The notes under the pieces are model-generated. The model searched no databases, was not told the origin of the DNA, and saw only the letters and a program-made list of their open reading frames with translations. Both the position numbers and the translations under genes were made by a program. A stretch of 64,000 nucleotides of DNA from RPRI01 sp051233685 (GTDB taxonomy: Bacteria > Desulfobacterota > Desulfobacteria > Desulfobacterales > RPRI01), in the NCBI RefSeq assembly GCF_051233685.1, contig NZ_JBAMMY010000206.1, positions 1 through 64,000 of the forward strand, in the 5' to 3' direction. This document shows positions 45,269 to 53,821 of the stretch, one piece after another (positions within the stretch are counted from its first letter, which is position 1; every line of letters starts with the position of its first letter).

Positions 45269-47178
45269 CGACAATTTCACTGTTCGATAAAAACATGGAA
45301 GCTATAGGAAAGAGATATCCTGATCTTGCGAAAAGAATCAGCGGAACAAAAAATAATCCTTTTTACAAGCTTATTCAAACCTCAAAGGGAAAACCCAATC
45401 TCATTATTAAAAAGGGATCTGATTTATTTATTTTATATGACAATGATGATCCCGTAACATATTGTGATAACTATCTTGAAAAACTGGATCTAAAATATGC
45501 CCCGGTTGTTGTTTTTATGGGTTTGGGGCTCGGCTACCATTTAGATAGATATTTTAAGTTACTCGGAGAAAAGGTGGGTACAAGACAAATTGTGGTTTTT
45601 GAAAAGGATATTGAAATTTTCCGTCTTGCGCTAACTGTCGGTGATTTCTCGCAGATTATCTCACAGCCTGATATTCATTTTTTTGTAGGAGAACCCCCGG
45701 AAGAAATATATGTAAGACTAAAAACGGAAATCCTTTCCAAAAGGGATATATTAATAGCTCTTAAATCCTTGAAAATAATACCTATCCCTGCTAATATCCA
45801 TCTTGAAAGAGAATACTATGAAAAAATACTGGCAGTTTTTAAAAATGCGGTTCAACAATTAATGGTTTTAACCGGAAACGACTCCCTTGATTCCTTTGTC
45901 GGGCTGGAAAATATTTTTCATAATATCAAACATATTTATTCAAATCCTGGCATTGATACGCTTTATGGCAAATTTGCAAAAAGACCGGGAGTGCTTGTGG
46001 CTGCCGGGCCTTCGCTCAACAAGAATATGCACCTTCTTGAAGGATTGCAGGATAAAGCTCCCATTATCAGTTGTGATGCAAGTTTTATCCCTCTTATTAA
46101 GAAAGGAATACGGCCGCATCTTGTTACCTCTTTAGAAAGAACGCCTGGCGTTGATCTTTTTTATTCAGGTGTGGATAATTTTAGCGGCGTATATTTTGTT
46201 GCTTTGCCGATTCTCATGCCCGAAACTATTGACGCTTTTAAGGGCAGAAAATTTATTGGCTACAGGGGTTACTCTCATTTCAATTGGCTTGAAGAGGAAA
46301 AGGGTACTTTGAATGTGGGAATTTCTGTAGCAAATCTTGCATTTAAGATTTTAATAGAACTCGGATGCGATCCTATTATACTTATCGGCCAGGATTTAGC
46401 CTATGCAGAGGATGGAGATACGCATGTAAAAGGCGATATATTCGGCAGCCGTTGCGAACATATCAGAAATCAGCCTGTTATCGAGTTAGAAGGAAATAAT
46501 GGAAAGCCTGTAAAATCAGAAAAATCCTGGGCGATCATGAAAAATACTTATGAAGAGGACATTGCCGCATATAAAGGTACATGTATCAACGCAACCGAGG
46601 GTGGCGCAAAGATTTTCGGAGCTGAGGTAATGCCTTTTAAAGATGCGATAGATAAATACTGTATGGAGGTGTTTAAACCAAATTTAATTTTAGATGAGGC
46701 TTATTCAAGCTTTTCCGAACATGTTGATATGCCGGGAAAAATTAGCCGGATCAAAAAAAAGCTGAAAGAAAGCAAAGAAATGCTGTTTGATTCCATTATA
46801 GAGTTTCAGGAAGCGCTCGAGATGACCAGCCAGGCAGAAAAAGAAATAACTCAACCTTTTCTGGAAAAAGATCCGGAAAATATTAATATGGAGCGGCTAA
46901 CATCCATAGAGCAGAAATATCTTGATCTGTCCGATACTTTCGGAAAAAACCGAATTCTCTGGGATTTGCTGTCTCATACCATGAACGCTTACGATGTTTG
47001 TTTTTCAAACGAATTAGGCTTTTTGCGGGATGTTTATTCAGACAAACAGTGTCTTGCGATGGCACGGGTTAAGAAGCTAAAAGACTGGTTTTCAGTTGTA
47101 GGCATGTTTTTAACGCTCACCAGGGATCTTCTGGAAAAGACTGAAAAGAGTTTGGATGAGAAGACTGCATACAATTAA
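45265..47178 (+). CDS. Motility accessory factor, Maf/DUF115 (MptE-like) family
   Basis: The 637-residue protein has the DUF115 core: VVVFMGLGLGYHLDRYF near residue 95, VLVAAGPSLNKN near 243-254, ISCDASFIPLIKKGIRPHLVTSLERTP, and LIGQDLAYAEDGDTHV. A C-terminal helical region (about 480-637) follows. Maf proteins are believed to transfer pseudaminic or legionaminic acid to flagellin. It lies last in the pse operon, 206 bases before fliC, which fits that role. Confidence 0.88.
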   Translation: MTTISLFDKNMEAIGKRYPDLAKRISGTKNNPFYKLIQTSKGKPNLIIKKGSDLFILYDNDDPVTYCDNYLEKLDLKYAPVVVFMGLGLGYHLDRYFKLLGEKVGTRQIVVFEKDIEIFRLALTVGDFSQIISQPDIHFFVGEPPEEIYVRLKTEILSKRDILIALKSLKIIPIPANIHLEREYYEKILAVFKNAVQQLMVLTGNDSLDSFVGLENIFHNIKHIYSNPGIDTLYGKFAKRPGVLVAAGPSLNKNMHLLEGLQDKAPIISCDASFIPLIKKGIRPHLVTSLERTPGVDLFYSGVDNFSGVYFVALPILMPETIDAFKGRKFIGYRGYSHFNWLEEEKGTLNVGISVANLAFKILIELGCDPIILIGQDLAYAEDGDTHVKGDIFGSRCEHIRNQPVIELEGNNGKPVKSEKSWAIMKNTYEEDIAAYKGTCINATEGGAKIFGAEVMPFKDAIDKYCMEVFKPNLILDEAYSSFSEHVDMPGKISRIKKKLKESKEMLFDSIIEFQEALEMTSQAEKEITQPFLEKDPENINMERLTSIEQKYLDLSDTFGKNRILWDLLSHTMNAYDVCFSNELGFLRDVYSDKQCLAMARVKKLKDWFSVVGMFLTLTRDLLEKTEKSLDEKTAYN

Positions 47179-47200
47179 TTCTCATAACGAAAAAATCCTC

Positions 47201-47228
47201 TAAAGTCCCTCACACCATTTGCCGATAA
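47201..47228 (+). promoter_or_regulatory. Sigma28 promoter of fliC
   Basis: TAAAGTCC (47201-47208) and GCCGATAA (47221-47228), a perfect -10 box. Spacing is one base longer than the standard N15. Predicted start near 47235, leaving a 150-base leader. Confidence 0.85.
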
Positions 47229-47234
47229 TATAAT

Positions 47235-47384
47235 CAAAGCTTGAAGCGATCCGGTAAACCAGGAAAGGAGGCGATAAATGCAAAATTTCTAGGTAGGGAT
47301 TGCAAACAACAATGGGCATGGAAGCCCGAATATATCAAGCCGAATAATCGGCAATATTAACAAAAAATCAAGGAGGATTAGATC
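47235..47384 (+). promoter_or_regulatory. fliC 5' leader with candidate CsrA-binding sites
   Basis: The leader carries six GGA motifs. One lies in the loop of GGGC-ATGGAA-GCCC at 47314-47327, the classic CsrA presentation, and another overlaps the fliC ribosome site AGGAGG at 47371-47376. A second hairpin GCCGA-ATAA-TCGGC is at 47339-47352. The arrangement resembles CsrA repression of hag in Bacillus. No csrA or fliW gene is in this window. Confidence 0.55.
47278..47292 (+). CDS. Four-codon leader minicistron M-Q-N-F upstream of fliC
   Basis: ATG at 47278 is followed by three sense codons and TAG. AAAGGAGG at about 47264-47271 stands six bases before it, a stronger ribosome site than many real genes have. 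Such a short peptide is unlikely to act itself. If translated, it could tune access to the CsrA-like hairpins downstream. It may also be chance. Confidence 0.3.
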   Translation: MQNF

Positions 47385-48833
47385 ATGGGACTTAGAATTC
47401 AAAACAACATCGCGGCAATGAATGCTCACAAGAACCTGCAGATTTCAGATTCGGCAATGAGCAAATCACTTCAGAGACTTTCATCCGGTTATCGTATTAA
47501 CAATGCAGCCGACGATGCGGCAGGTCTTGCCATTTCTCAGGGCTTCAGGGCCGATATCGCCAGCTTTAAAGTAGCATCCAGGAATACCTCCGAGGCCTCA
47601 GCAATGTTGCAGGTGGCTGAAGGCGGTATGGACCAGATCGGAAACATGCTTACCCGTTTGAAGGAACTGGCCACACAGGCTGCTTCGGCAAACGTAGGCA
47701 GCTCTGAACGAACCAAAATCAACGCTGAAGCTACGGCATTAACTTCGGAAATTGACCGGATCGCCAATTCCACCAAATACGGGAGCACTGCGCTGCTTAC
47801 CGGCACTTTTGGGGCAAGCCAGACCGGGGCGCTAGGAGCAGCGGCTGTGGCTAATCATGTAACTGGGATAGTTGATGACAGCGCTGATAATGTAAGCTAT
47901 GATTTCGTGGATAGTGGTGCTGGATCAATAGCAACTTCAGTAAAGGTCACCGCTCTTGGTGCCGGTGTTACGGAAGGCACTTATACTATTAGTCAGACTG
48001 CTGCCGGTATAATAAAAATTGTTAATTCGTCAGGAACAGTAAGTGAATCCTATTCAGGCGCTCTAACCGGGGATACCCTGACCTTCGCGAACTTGGGGAT
48101 TACTATCACAGTTACAGGCTCCACTCTTGATGTTGCCGTTGGTTTCAGCGCTGGGGCCGCTGCTACAACCCTTACGCTTAATCGAACTGGCCTAACATCG
48201 CTTAACATCAGCCAGGCTAAAGCCGGTACGTATAATATAACCCAAACAGCTGCAGGTGTTATTGGAGTTACAAATTCTGCTGGCACTGCCAGTCAACTTC
48301 TTTCTTTCCAATCATCTGATACAACTCTGGACTTTAATGTTTTAGGTATTTCATTTAAGCTTGGTGCTGGTTTCAGCAATACAACAATGGAACTGAATGG
48401 CATGCAAATGACAGTTGCGGCCAACACTTCCGCAGCCGGCAACGTCTTCCAGGTCGGTGCACAAAATAACTCAGATAACCAGATATCCCTCGCCATTGGC
48501 GGGGTTAGAACAGCATCTCTGGGCCTTACAGGGTTAGACCTCTCTACCGCCACCGGCGCCCAAACAGCCCTCGATACGATAGATAGCGCCGTTAGTACGC
48601 TGTCAGGACTTAGAGGTGATGTGGGAGCGTCCATGAACCGACTGTCTTATGCGGCAGCCAACCTGGCGACTACCATAGAAAACACCCAGGCTGCGGAGTC
48701 GGTCATCCGGGATGTGGACATGGCCTCTGAAATGACAGACTTTACCAAGAACCAGATTCTGCTTCAGGCTGGTACAGCAATGCTGGCGCAGGCGAACATG
48801 GCGCCTCAGGGTATCCTGTCGCTGCTTAAGTAA
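47385..48833 (+). CDS. fliC: Flagellin FliC
   Basis: Filament subunit of 482 residues. The conserved N-terminal D0/D1 region (MGLRIQNNIAAMNAHKNLQ to about residue 145, with LSSGYRINNAADDAAGLAIS) and C-terminal D1/D0 region (about 395-482, ending NMAPQGILSLLK) are complete. The variable centre has two related segments, with TYTISQTAAGIIKIVNSSGT and TYNITQTAAGVIGVTNSAGT, rich in Ser and Thr that could be glycosylated. It has an AAGGAGG site and a sigma28 promoter. The glycan operon lies just upstream and a terminator just downstream. Confidence 0.97.
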   Translation: MGLRIQNNIAAMNAHKNLQISDSAMSKSLQRLSSGYRINNAADDAAGLAISQGFRADIASFKVASRNTSEASAMLQVAEGGMDQIGNMLTRLKELATQAASANVGSSERTKINAEATALTSEIDRIANSTKYGSTALLTGTFGASQTGALGAAAVANHVTGIVDDSADNVSYDFVDSGAGSIATSVKVTALGAGVTEGTYTISQTAAGIIKIVNSSGTVSESYSGALTGDTLTFANLGITITVTGSTLDVAVGFSAGAAATTLTLNRTGLTSLNISQAKAGTYNITQTAAGVIGVTNSAGTASQLLSFQSSDTTLDFNVLGISFKLGAGFSNTTMELNGMQMTVAANTSAAGNVFQVGAQNNSDNQISLAIGGVRTASLGLTGLDLSTATGAQTALDTIDSAVSTLSGLRGDVGASMNRLSYAAANLATTIENTQAAESVIRDVDMASEMTDFTKNQILLQAGTAMLAQANMAPQGILSLLK

Positions 48834-48865
48834 ACTCTTTATAATTGGATTTGTAATAATATTTA

Positions 48866-48902
48866 AAAACCCCGTTTCCGGATTCCCGGAACCGGGGTTT
48901 TT
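48866..48902 (+). terminator. Rho-independent terminator of fliC
   Basis: The stem CCCCGTTTCCGG / CCGGAACCGGGG has one wobble position and a four-base loop, flanked by A's and a T-run. It is 30-odd bases after the fliC stop. Nearly the same stem recurs at 50472-50509. Confidence 0.9.
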
Positions 48903-48928
48903 GTATTATTTCCATCAAGCAGGTTATT

Positions 48929-49052
48929 ATCCCAAGTTGCATTCAAAAAGATAGCAAGGCGGCAAGGAAGTTTTCCCGCAGGCGTATATGTAATACGCCG
49001 AGGACAAAACCGACGTAGCCAACGCAGCTATAATTTGAATGCAACTTGGGAT
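48929..49052. mobile_element. MITE-like element with 19-base perfect terminal inverted repeats
   Basis: The 124-base unit is bounded by ATCCCAAGTTGCATTCAAA (48929-48947) and its exact reverse complement (49034-49052). Inside lies GGCGTAT-ATGTA-ATACGCC, a perfect hairpin. It has no coding capacity of its own. The right arm forms the 3' end of the AAA ATPase gene, so the last few codons and the stop come from the element. Confidence 0.75.
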
Positions 49053-50332
49053 GAAAGGAAAGCGGCTATAACAGGATTTTTCTGTGCAGACCACAAAAAT
49101 TTCCATAAAGGGGCAACATGAACTGCAACGTTATTTACAGAGGTTGTAAGTTCTACGCTCTTTGTAATCAACAGAATATTTTTAACGTTTGGGAATCGAT
49201 TCAGAAAAAGTCTGACACCGTCAAATCTTTTATCCTTCCAGTCAAAAGCGGTTATATATTTGACCTCGATCGGCATTGGATCAGTCGCTGAACCGATGAC
49301 AAAATCCACCTCTCTTTCGCTTTCCGCATAATAGCCGCAGGAAATGTTATTTCTTTGCAATTCCAGGAAAACTGCATTTTCTGCCCGGTTGCCTTCATCG
49401 CCATAGCCTGTCAGAAGAGTTTTGACACCATTATCCCAAAGATAAATCTTTTTCTGTGAATAAACTTTTTCGGAATAGGATGTGGTCCACTTTTCCACAG
49501 GCTTTACGAGAAAGGCCATTTCAAGATAACCGATATATTCCTTGACCGTATCAACAGAAAGGCCAAGGATTTTGGATAATTTATTGAAACTGGTTCGCGA
49601 TCCTGTGGAAGCGCCGATCAGCCTCAGCAAGTCCTTCAGGATATAAGACTTCCTGATGGAATGAATCCGGGTCAGGTCACGGGCAAGAATGTCTTCCAGC
49701 AGATTGGCCATGTACTCCTGAGAAGGATTCAAAACCTGCTCCGGATACCCTCCGATACTAAGGTAATCTTGCACTAATTGTTCATATTTATAATCCTCCG
49801 CAAGAGACGAAGGTTCTCCCCTGAAGGCAACAAACTCCTGAAAACTTAAAGGAAATACCGTGCTGACAATTTGCCTGCCGGTCAGTTTACCCGCCTGTCT
49901 TGCAATCAGCGACGATGTGGAGCCTGTGCAGAATATTTTAAGGGATTCTATGTCATAGAGGCTTTTGAGTTCCGCTTCCCACTGAGGGCTTTCCTGAACT
50001 TCATCGAGAAACAGAAATAATTTCCTGTCACGATCATGCATAAACAGTTTGCGCATATTCCTGATGTGTTCTGATATCGGGACGCCGGACAAAACGGGGT
50101 GATCCAGAGCAAGGTAGAAGATCTCCTTCTCAGAAACGGCTTTTTCCAAAAGGGTTTTGATAAACTGTTTCAGAAGGGTGGTCTTGCCGGTGCGTCTGCT
50201 TCCGATAAAGACTTCGATCTGTTTTCTGGCGAGGTAAGTCGAAATTTTTTCAAGATAAGCATCACGGCTTATGCCGGTATCAATTTCTTTGCCTTCCCAC
50301 CAGGGATTTAAAGCGTAATAAATAGTGTCCAT
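49028..50332 (-). CDS. AAA ATPase with DUF4143 domain
   Basis: The 434-residue protein has an N-terminal AAA_14 ATPase (Walker A GSRRTGKTTLL near residues 43-53; Walker B KLFLFLDEVQESPQW) and a C-terminal DUF4143 nuclease-like domain (YYAESEREVDFVIG, then PIEVKY, which resembles a PD-(D/E)xK core). Such genes are common accessory loci with unknown function, sometimes linked to mobile elements. It is on the opposite strand between fliC and fliD, breaking the filament block. Its last residues (SSQVAFKL) are encoded by the MITE arm. An inverted repeat at 50369-50394 lies just before its start. Confidence 0.88.
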   Translation of the reverse strand: MDTIYYALNPWWEGKEIDTGISRDAYLEKISTYLARKQIEVFIGSRRTGKTTLLKQFIKTLLEKAVSEKEIFYLALDHPVLSGVPISEHIRNMRKLFMHDRDRKLFLFLDEVQESPQWEAELKSLYDIESLKIFCTGSTSSLIARQAGKLTGRQIVSTVFPLSFQEFVAFRGEPSSLAEDYKYEQLVQDYLSIGGYPEQVLNPSQEYMANLLEDILARDLTRIHSIRKSYILKDLLRLIGASTGSRTSFNKLSKILGLSVDTVKEYIGYLEMAFLVKPVEKWTTSYSEKVYSQKKIYLWDNGVKTLLTGYGDEGNRAENAVFLELQRNNISCGYYAESEREVDFVIGSATDPMPIEVKYITAFDWKDKRFDGVRLFLNRFPNVKNILLITKSVELTTSVNNVAVHVAPLWKFLWSAQKNPVIAAFLSSQVAFKL

Positions 50333-50368
50333 GTGAATATATTTAGGTTAAATCGAAGCTATTGTCAA

Positions 50369-50394
50369 ATAGTTTCGATTATAGTCGAAACTAT
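50369..50394. promoter_or_regulatory. Inverted repeat, candidate operator of the ATPase gene
   Basis: ATAGTTTCGA-TTATAG-TCGAAACTAT, ten-base perfect arms, with an overlapping AATCGAA/TTCGATT pair at 50351-50380. It lies 37 bases upstream of the ATPase start. This could be the binding site of a dimeric regulator; none is encoded next to it. Confidence 0.45.
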
Positions 50395-50471
50395 CGAAGG
50401 CGCCGGCATGAATGAGTGAATTCCATTCTCAATTTATAGCAGATATATATAGCAAATAGTCCGTACAGAAT

Positions 50472-50509
50472 AAAAGCCCCGCTTCCGGGAACCCGGAAAC
50501 GGGGCTTTT
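50472..50509 (+). terminator. Terminator-like hairpin nearly identical to the fliC terminator
   Basis: AAAAGCCCCG-C-TTCCGGG-AA-CCCGGAA-A-CGGGGCTTTT. The symmetric A and T runs would allow termination in both directions. It lies before the fliD promoter with no plus-strand gene directly upstream, so it is either a relic of the fliC terminator or insulates fliD from the ATPase region. Confidence 0.75.
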
Positions 50510-50576
50510 ATGTTTGGCAGGCATTTTGCTTTTATTCCGGTATTGGCGGAATTTGTTATATCAGAATATAAAATAT

Positions 50577-50604
50577 TCAAGTTTTGGACAAATATTTCCG
50601 ATAA
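50577..50604 (+). promoter_or_regulatory. Sigma28 promoter of the fliD operon
   Basis: TCAAGTTT (50577-50584) and TCCGATAA (50597-50604), seven of eight bases each, with the same 28-base total span as the fliC promoter. About 70 bases before fliD. Confidence 0.7.
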
Positions 50605-50676
50605 ACAGTGTAAGAGAAGGAATTATTTTCCGGCTTTTATTCAGGGGGATAACAGTTTAATAAATTTGAGGGAGAT

Positions 50677-53600
50677 ATGTCTTCAAGCACAAATCTCATA
50701 TCAGGACTTTCGAGCGGGTTTGACTGGCGGACGATGGTTGACCAATTGATAGCCATTGAGCACAAAAAAGTTGATTTGGTTACCACCAAAAAGACGGACA
50801 CACAAACCAAGCTTAGCGCGTGGCAGGGCGTCAATACCATGTTGCTTGCGCTCAAAACAGCCTCCCAGGCTATCAGCAATCAAAGCGCCTTTAATGCATT
50901 TAAAGTCAGCACCACCTCTAACACGAGCACCTCGGCCTCAAACCTGGTGAATGTTACCGCCAGTTCCTCGGCATCCCCTGCTGTACACAACATTAAAGTG
51001 AACAATGTTGCCCAATCGGAAAAAATCTCTTCAAAAGATTATTCAGACACCGCAACATCCCTGGGTTTGACCGGAGATATCCTGGTTTCGGGAAAAATTG
51101 TGAGCATCGTTTCCACCGACAGCCTGACAGACGTCAAGGAAAAAATAAACGCTGTCAATACCGGGGCAAACCCTTCCAAGGTAACCGCCAGCATTGTTTC
51201 GCACGCCGCCGACAATCACCATCTGATATTGACCAGCGACACAACCGGCGAGGACGGGCTCAGCGTGCTCGAAGCGGCTCATAGCGGCGGAAACAATATC
51301 CTTCAAAGCATGGGTTTTATCAGCGCTGCCACCACTATCAAAACTACCACCAGTGATGGGGCCAAAAGCGACTTGTTCGCCGGCTCTAACGTGGCAGTAA
51401 AAACCTTGTTGGGATTGCCCAACGCACCGGGTGCCACCAATGTTACCATCGGCGGGAATTCTTCGGTATTCATTGATCTTTCCAGCCCCGACGAGTCCCT
51501 GACGACCATTGCCCAAAAGATAGATGCCCTTAACGGGATATCAGCCTCCGTTGTTTCTGAAACCATTGACGGGGAAACAAAGTACCGGATCGATATCAGC
51601 GGCACGACCTCCTTTACAGATAACAGCAATGTGCTTCAAACCTTGGGCATCTTGAAAGGGACATACGGAACTACACAAGCAATACAGTCCCAGGAGTCGG
51701 CACTTAATACAAACGGCGATGGCTCTACAGTAATTACAGCAGGGACACTGTTAACCGACATCTGGTCCAACGGCTCAGATTCGAATGTTGTTAATGGTGA
51801 TACGATTACCATAACAGGAACCAGGGGAGATGGCACCCGGATCGGCACAGATGTAAACGGTTATAAAATTACCTTTACCGTCGGAACCGATGGAAGTGTT
51901 CAGGACCTGTTAGATAAAATCAATAATGCTGCCGATGGGTTCGGCACAGGCCGGACGGCTGTGGCCAGTATTTCTTCCGACGGGAAGATTATCATTACCG
52001 ACGGCACGGCCGGTGACAGCCAACTTTCGCTATCCCTGATCGCCAACAATGAAGGCCACGGCACTCTCGACTTCGGTGATATCTCCGTATCCACCGAAGG
52101 TCGTTCCATGCAGGTGGCAGCTGGAGAGGACGCCGAGATTGTGGTTGACAATGTAACCATAACCAAGGCATCCAATACGATTACCGATGTTATTGAAGGT
52201 ACAACCCTGAATCTTGTAGGAGCAGACCCCGATACCACGCTCAGTGTAGCGGTGGAGCGCGACCTGAGCACGATAAAAAGCAAAATCAATAGCCTGGCGG
52301 ACAACTTTAACAAGATCATGGATTATATCAGTACCCAGTTTACATATGATGAGGCGAATAAAAAGACCGGCGGGATACTGTTTGGCGACGGCACCCTTTC
52401 CTCCGTCAAGTCCGAACTGATCAATACGGTCACCAAAACCATAACCGGCCTCTCCGGCAACTTTAACCGGCTCTCGCTAATCGGAATTACCCTGGATCTG
52501 GCGAAAGACGAAGAAGGCAAAAATAATAAAATCAACCTGACTATTGATGACGAAAAGCTCACCAATGCCTTAGAAACGAATTATGGAGACGTCAGAAACC
52601 TCTTTTCAGCCTATGGGGCCGGTTCCACCCCGAATCTGTCCTATATCAGCCATACCAGTGCGACCCAGGGTGGGACCTATAACGTCGAAATTACACAGCC
52701 GGCCACCAAGACTACGGTTACCGGATCAAAGTCTCTTGCCGGCACCCTCTCCGAGCCGGTCGCGGTGAATATTGAAGAGTTTTCCACCGGTAGAAAAGCA
52801 ACCGTCAGCCTTGACAGTACCATGAACATTGATGATGTGGTTAATGCCCTCAATTCCGAGTTTACCCAGGAACATACCGAAGTGCTTGCAGGAGACGGCG
52901 CCACCGGTAAGTCCGCGTCAACCTTATTCAGTGCGGTCAGCGGCGCCGACAATGGGGATGTGATCACCTTTTCAGGCACAAGAAGAAATGGGCAAAATGT
53001 TTCGGGAAGCTATACCATTAGCGATACGGCTACCGCGACAGTCGGCGATCTCCTGAAAAACATTGAAGATATGTTTAATGATGAGGTCACCGCTGCCTTA
53101 GACGGCAGCGGTAAGCTGGTTATAACAGACAGGCTGGCCGGGGACAGTCAGCTTTCCTTTGCGATAGACACACAGACAGCCGGGTTGAATGGGCTGGATT
53201 TTGGAACGGTCAGCGCCACCACCGAGGGCCGGTACGCCATGAACATTACCGCTTCCAAATCCGCATCAAACGAACTCGTTTTGACTCATAACACCTATGG
53301 TACCGGTCAAGTCCTGGTGGTGTCCCAGACCAGTGCAGGCGACCCCCTGGGATTAACTAACGCCGCTCAGGTTTACGGCAAAAATGTTGCCGGCACTATC
53401 AACGGTATTGCCGCTGTCGGGAGCGGCCAAACCTTGAGTGTTGACAGTGACGGTAATAACGCCGATGGGCTTTCCATCAACTATACCGGATCAACCGCGG
53501 AGTCGGCCACATTCAACCTGACTCTGGGCGTTGCCGAATTGCTGAATCGTCAACTCGGTTTTATTACCGATACCTCTGACGGATATGTAACCTATAAGCA

Positions 53601-53781
53601 AACATCCCTTCAGAACAACATCAATGGCTTTACCACCCAGATTGAACAGATGGAAGCCAATTTGAGCCAGAAGCAGGAAATGATGATCAACCGGTTTGTG
53701 GTTATGGAAACAGCTCTTTCCAAGATCAAGAGCCAGAGCGACTGGCTTGCCAGCCAGATAACTGCGCTAAACAACGGATAG
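50677..53781 (+). CDS. fliD: Flagellar cap protein FliD, unusually long with duplicated domain
   Basis: Filament cap and flagellin-folding protein. The N-terminus (LISGLSSGFDWRTMVDQLIAIE) and C-terminus (QNNINGFTTQIEQMEANLSQKQEMMI, then FVVMETALSKIKSQSDWLASQ) are typical. At 1034 residues it is about twice the usual length. The added mass includes two related segments at about residues 375-480 and 761-857. Both have a TITGTR/TFSGTR opening, DLL-KIN/NIE, GKxxITDxxAGDSQLS, then LDFG and TEGR. The region is Thr- and Asp-rich and visibly richer in G+C than the neighbours. It starts just after the second terminator and a sigma28 promoter. Confidence 0.93.
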   Translation: MSSSTNLISGLSSGFDWRTMVDQLIAIEHKKVDLVTTKKTDTQTKLSAWQGVNTMLLALKTASQAISNQSAFNAFKVSTTSNTSTSASNLVNVTASSSASPAVHNIKVNNVAQSEKISSKDYSDTATSLGLTGDILVSGKIVSIVSTDSLTDVKEKINAVNTGANPSKVTASIVSHAADNHHLILTSDTTGEDGLSVLEAAHSGGNNILQSMGFISAATTIKTTTSDGAKSDLFAGSNVAVKTLLGLPNAPGATNVTIGGNSSVFIDLSSPDESLTTIAQKIDALNGISASVVSETIDGETKYRIDISGTTSFTDNSNVLQTLGILKGTYGTTQAIQSQESALNTNGDGSTVITAGTLLTDIWSNGSDSNVVNGDTITITGTRGDGTRIGTDVNGYKITFTVGTDGSVQDLLDKINNAADGFGTGRTAVASISSDGKIIITDGTAGDSQLSLSLIANNEGHGTLDFGDISVSTEGRSMQVAAGEDAEIVVDNVTITKASNTITDVIEGTTLNLVGADPDTTLSVAVERDLSTIKSKINSLADNFNKIMDYISTQFTYDEANKKTGGILFGDGTLSSVKSELINTVTKTITGLSGNFNRLSLIGITLDLAKDEEGKNNKINLTIDDEKLTNALETNYGDVRNLFSAYGAGSTPNLSYISHTSATQGGTYNVEITQPATKTTVTGSKSLAGTLSEPVAVNIEEFSTGRKATVSLDSTMNIDDVVNALNSEFTQEHTEVLAGDGATGKSASTLFSAVSGADNGDVITFSGTRRNGQNVSGSYTISDTATATVGDLLKNIEDMFNDEVTAALDGSGKLVITDRLAGDSQLSFAIDTQTAGLNGLDFGTVSATTEGRYAMNITASKSASNELVLTHNTYGTGQVLVVSQTSAGDPLGLTNAAQVYGKNVAGTINGIAAVGSGQTLSVDSDGNNADGLSINYTGSTAESATFNLTLGVAELLNRQLGFITDTSDGYVTYKQTSLQNNINGFTTQIEQMEANLSQKQEMMINRFVVMETALSKIKSQSDWLASQITALNNG

Positions 53782-53821
53782 GAATGAAATAAGAGAGTTA
53801 ATAAAATTTGAGGAGGGCTAA

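Larger units (their letters stand above)
50333..50676. other. Intergenic region between AAA ATPase and fliD
   Basis: 344 bases holding the inverted repeat (50369-50394), a terminator-like stem (50472-50509) and the fliD sigma28 promoter (50577-50604). An open frame at 50510-50749 (+) has no recognisable product. Confidence 0.6.

Noticed and set aside
48866..50509. Composite transposon bounded by the two terminator stems
   Set aside because: No transposase, and the stems are ordinary terminators in sequence and position; treated only as a curiosity.
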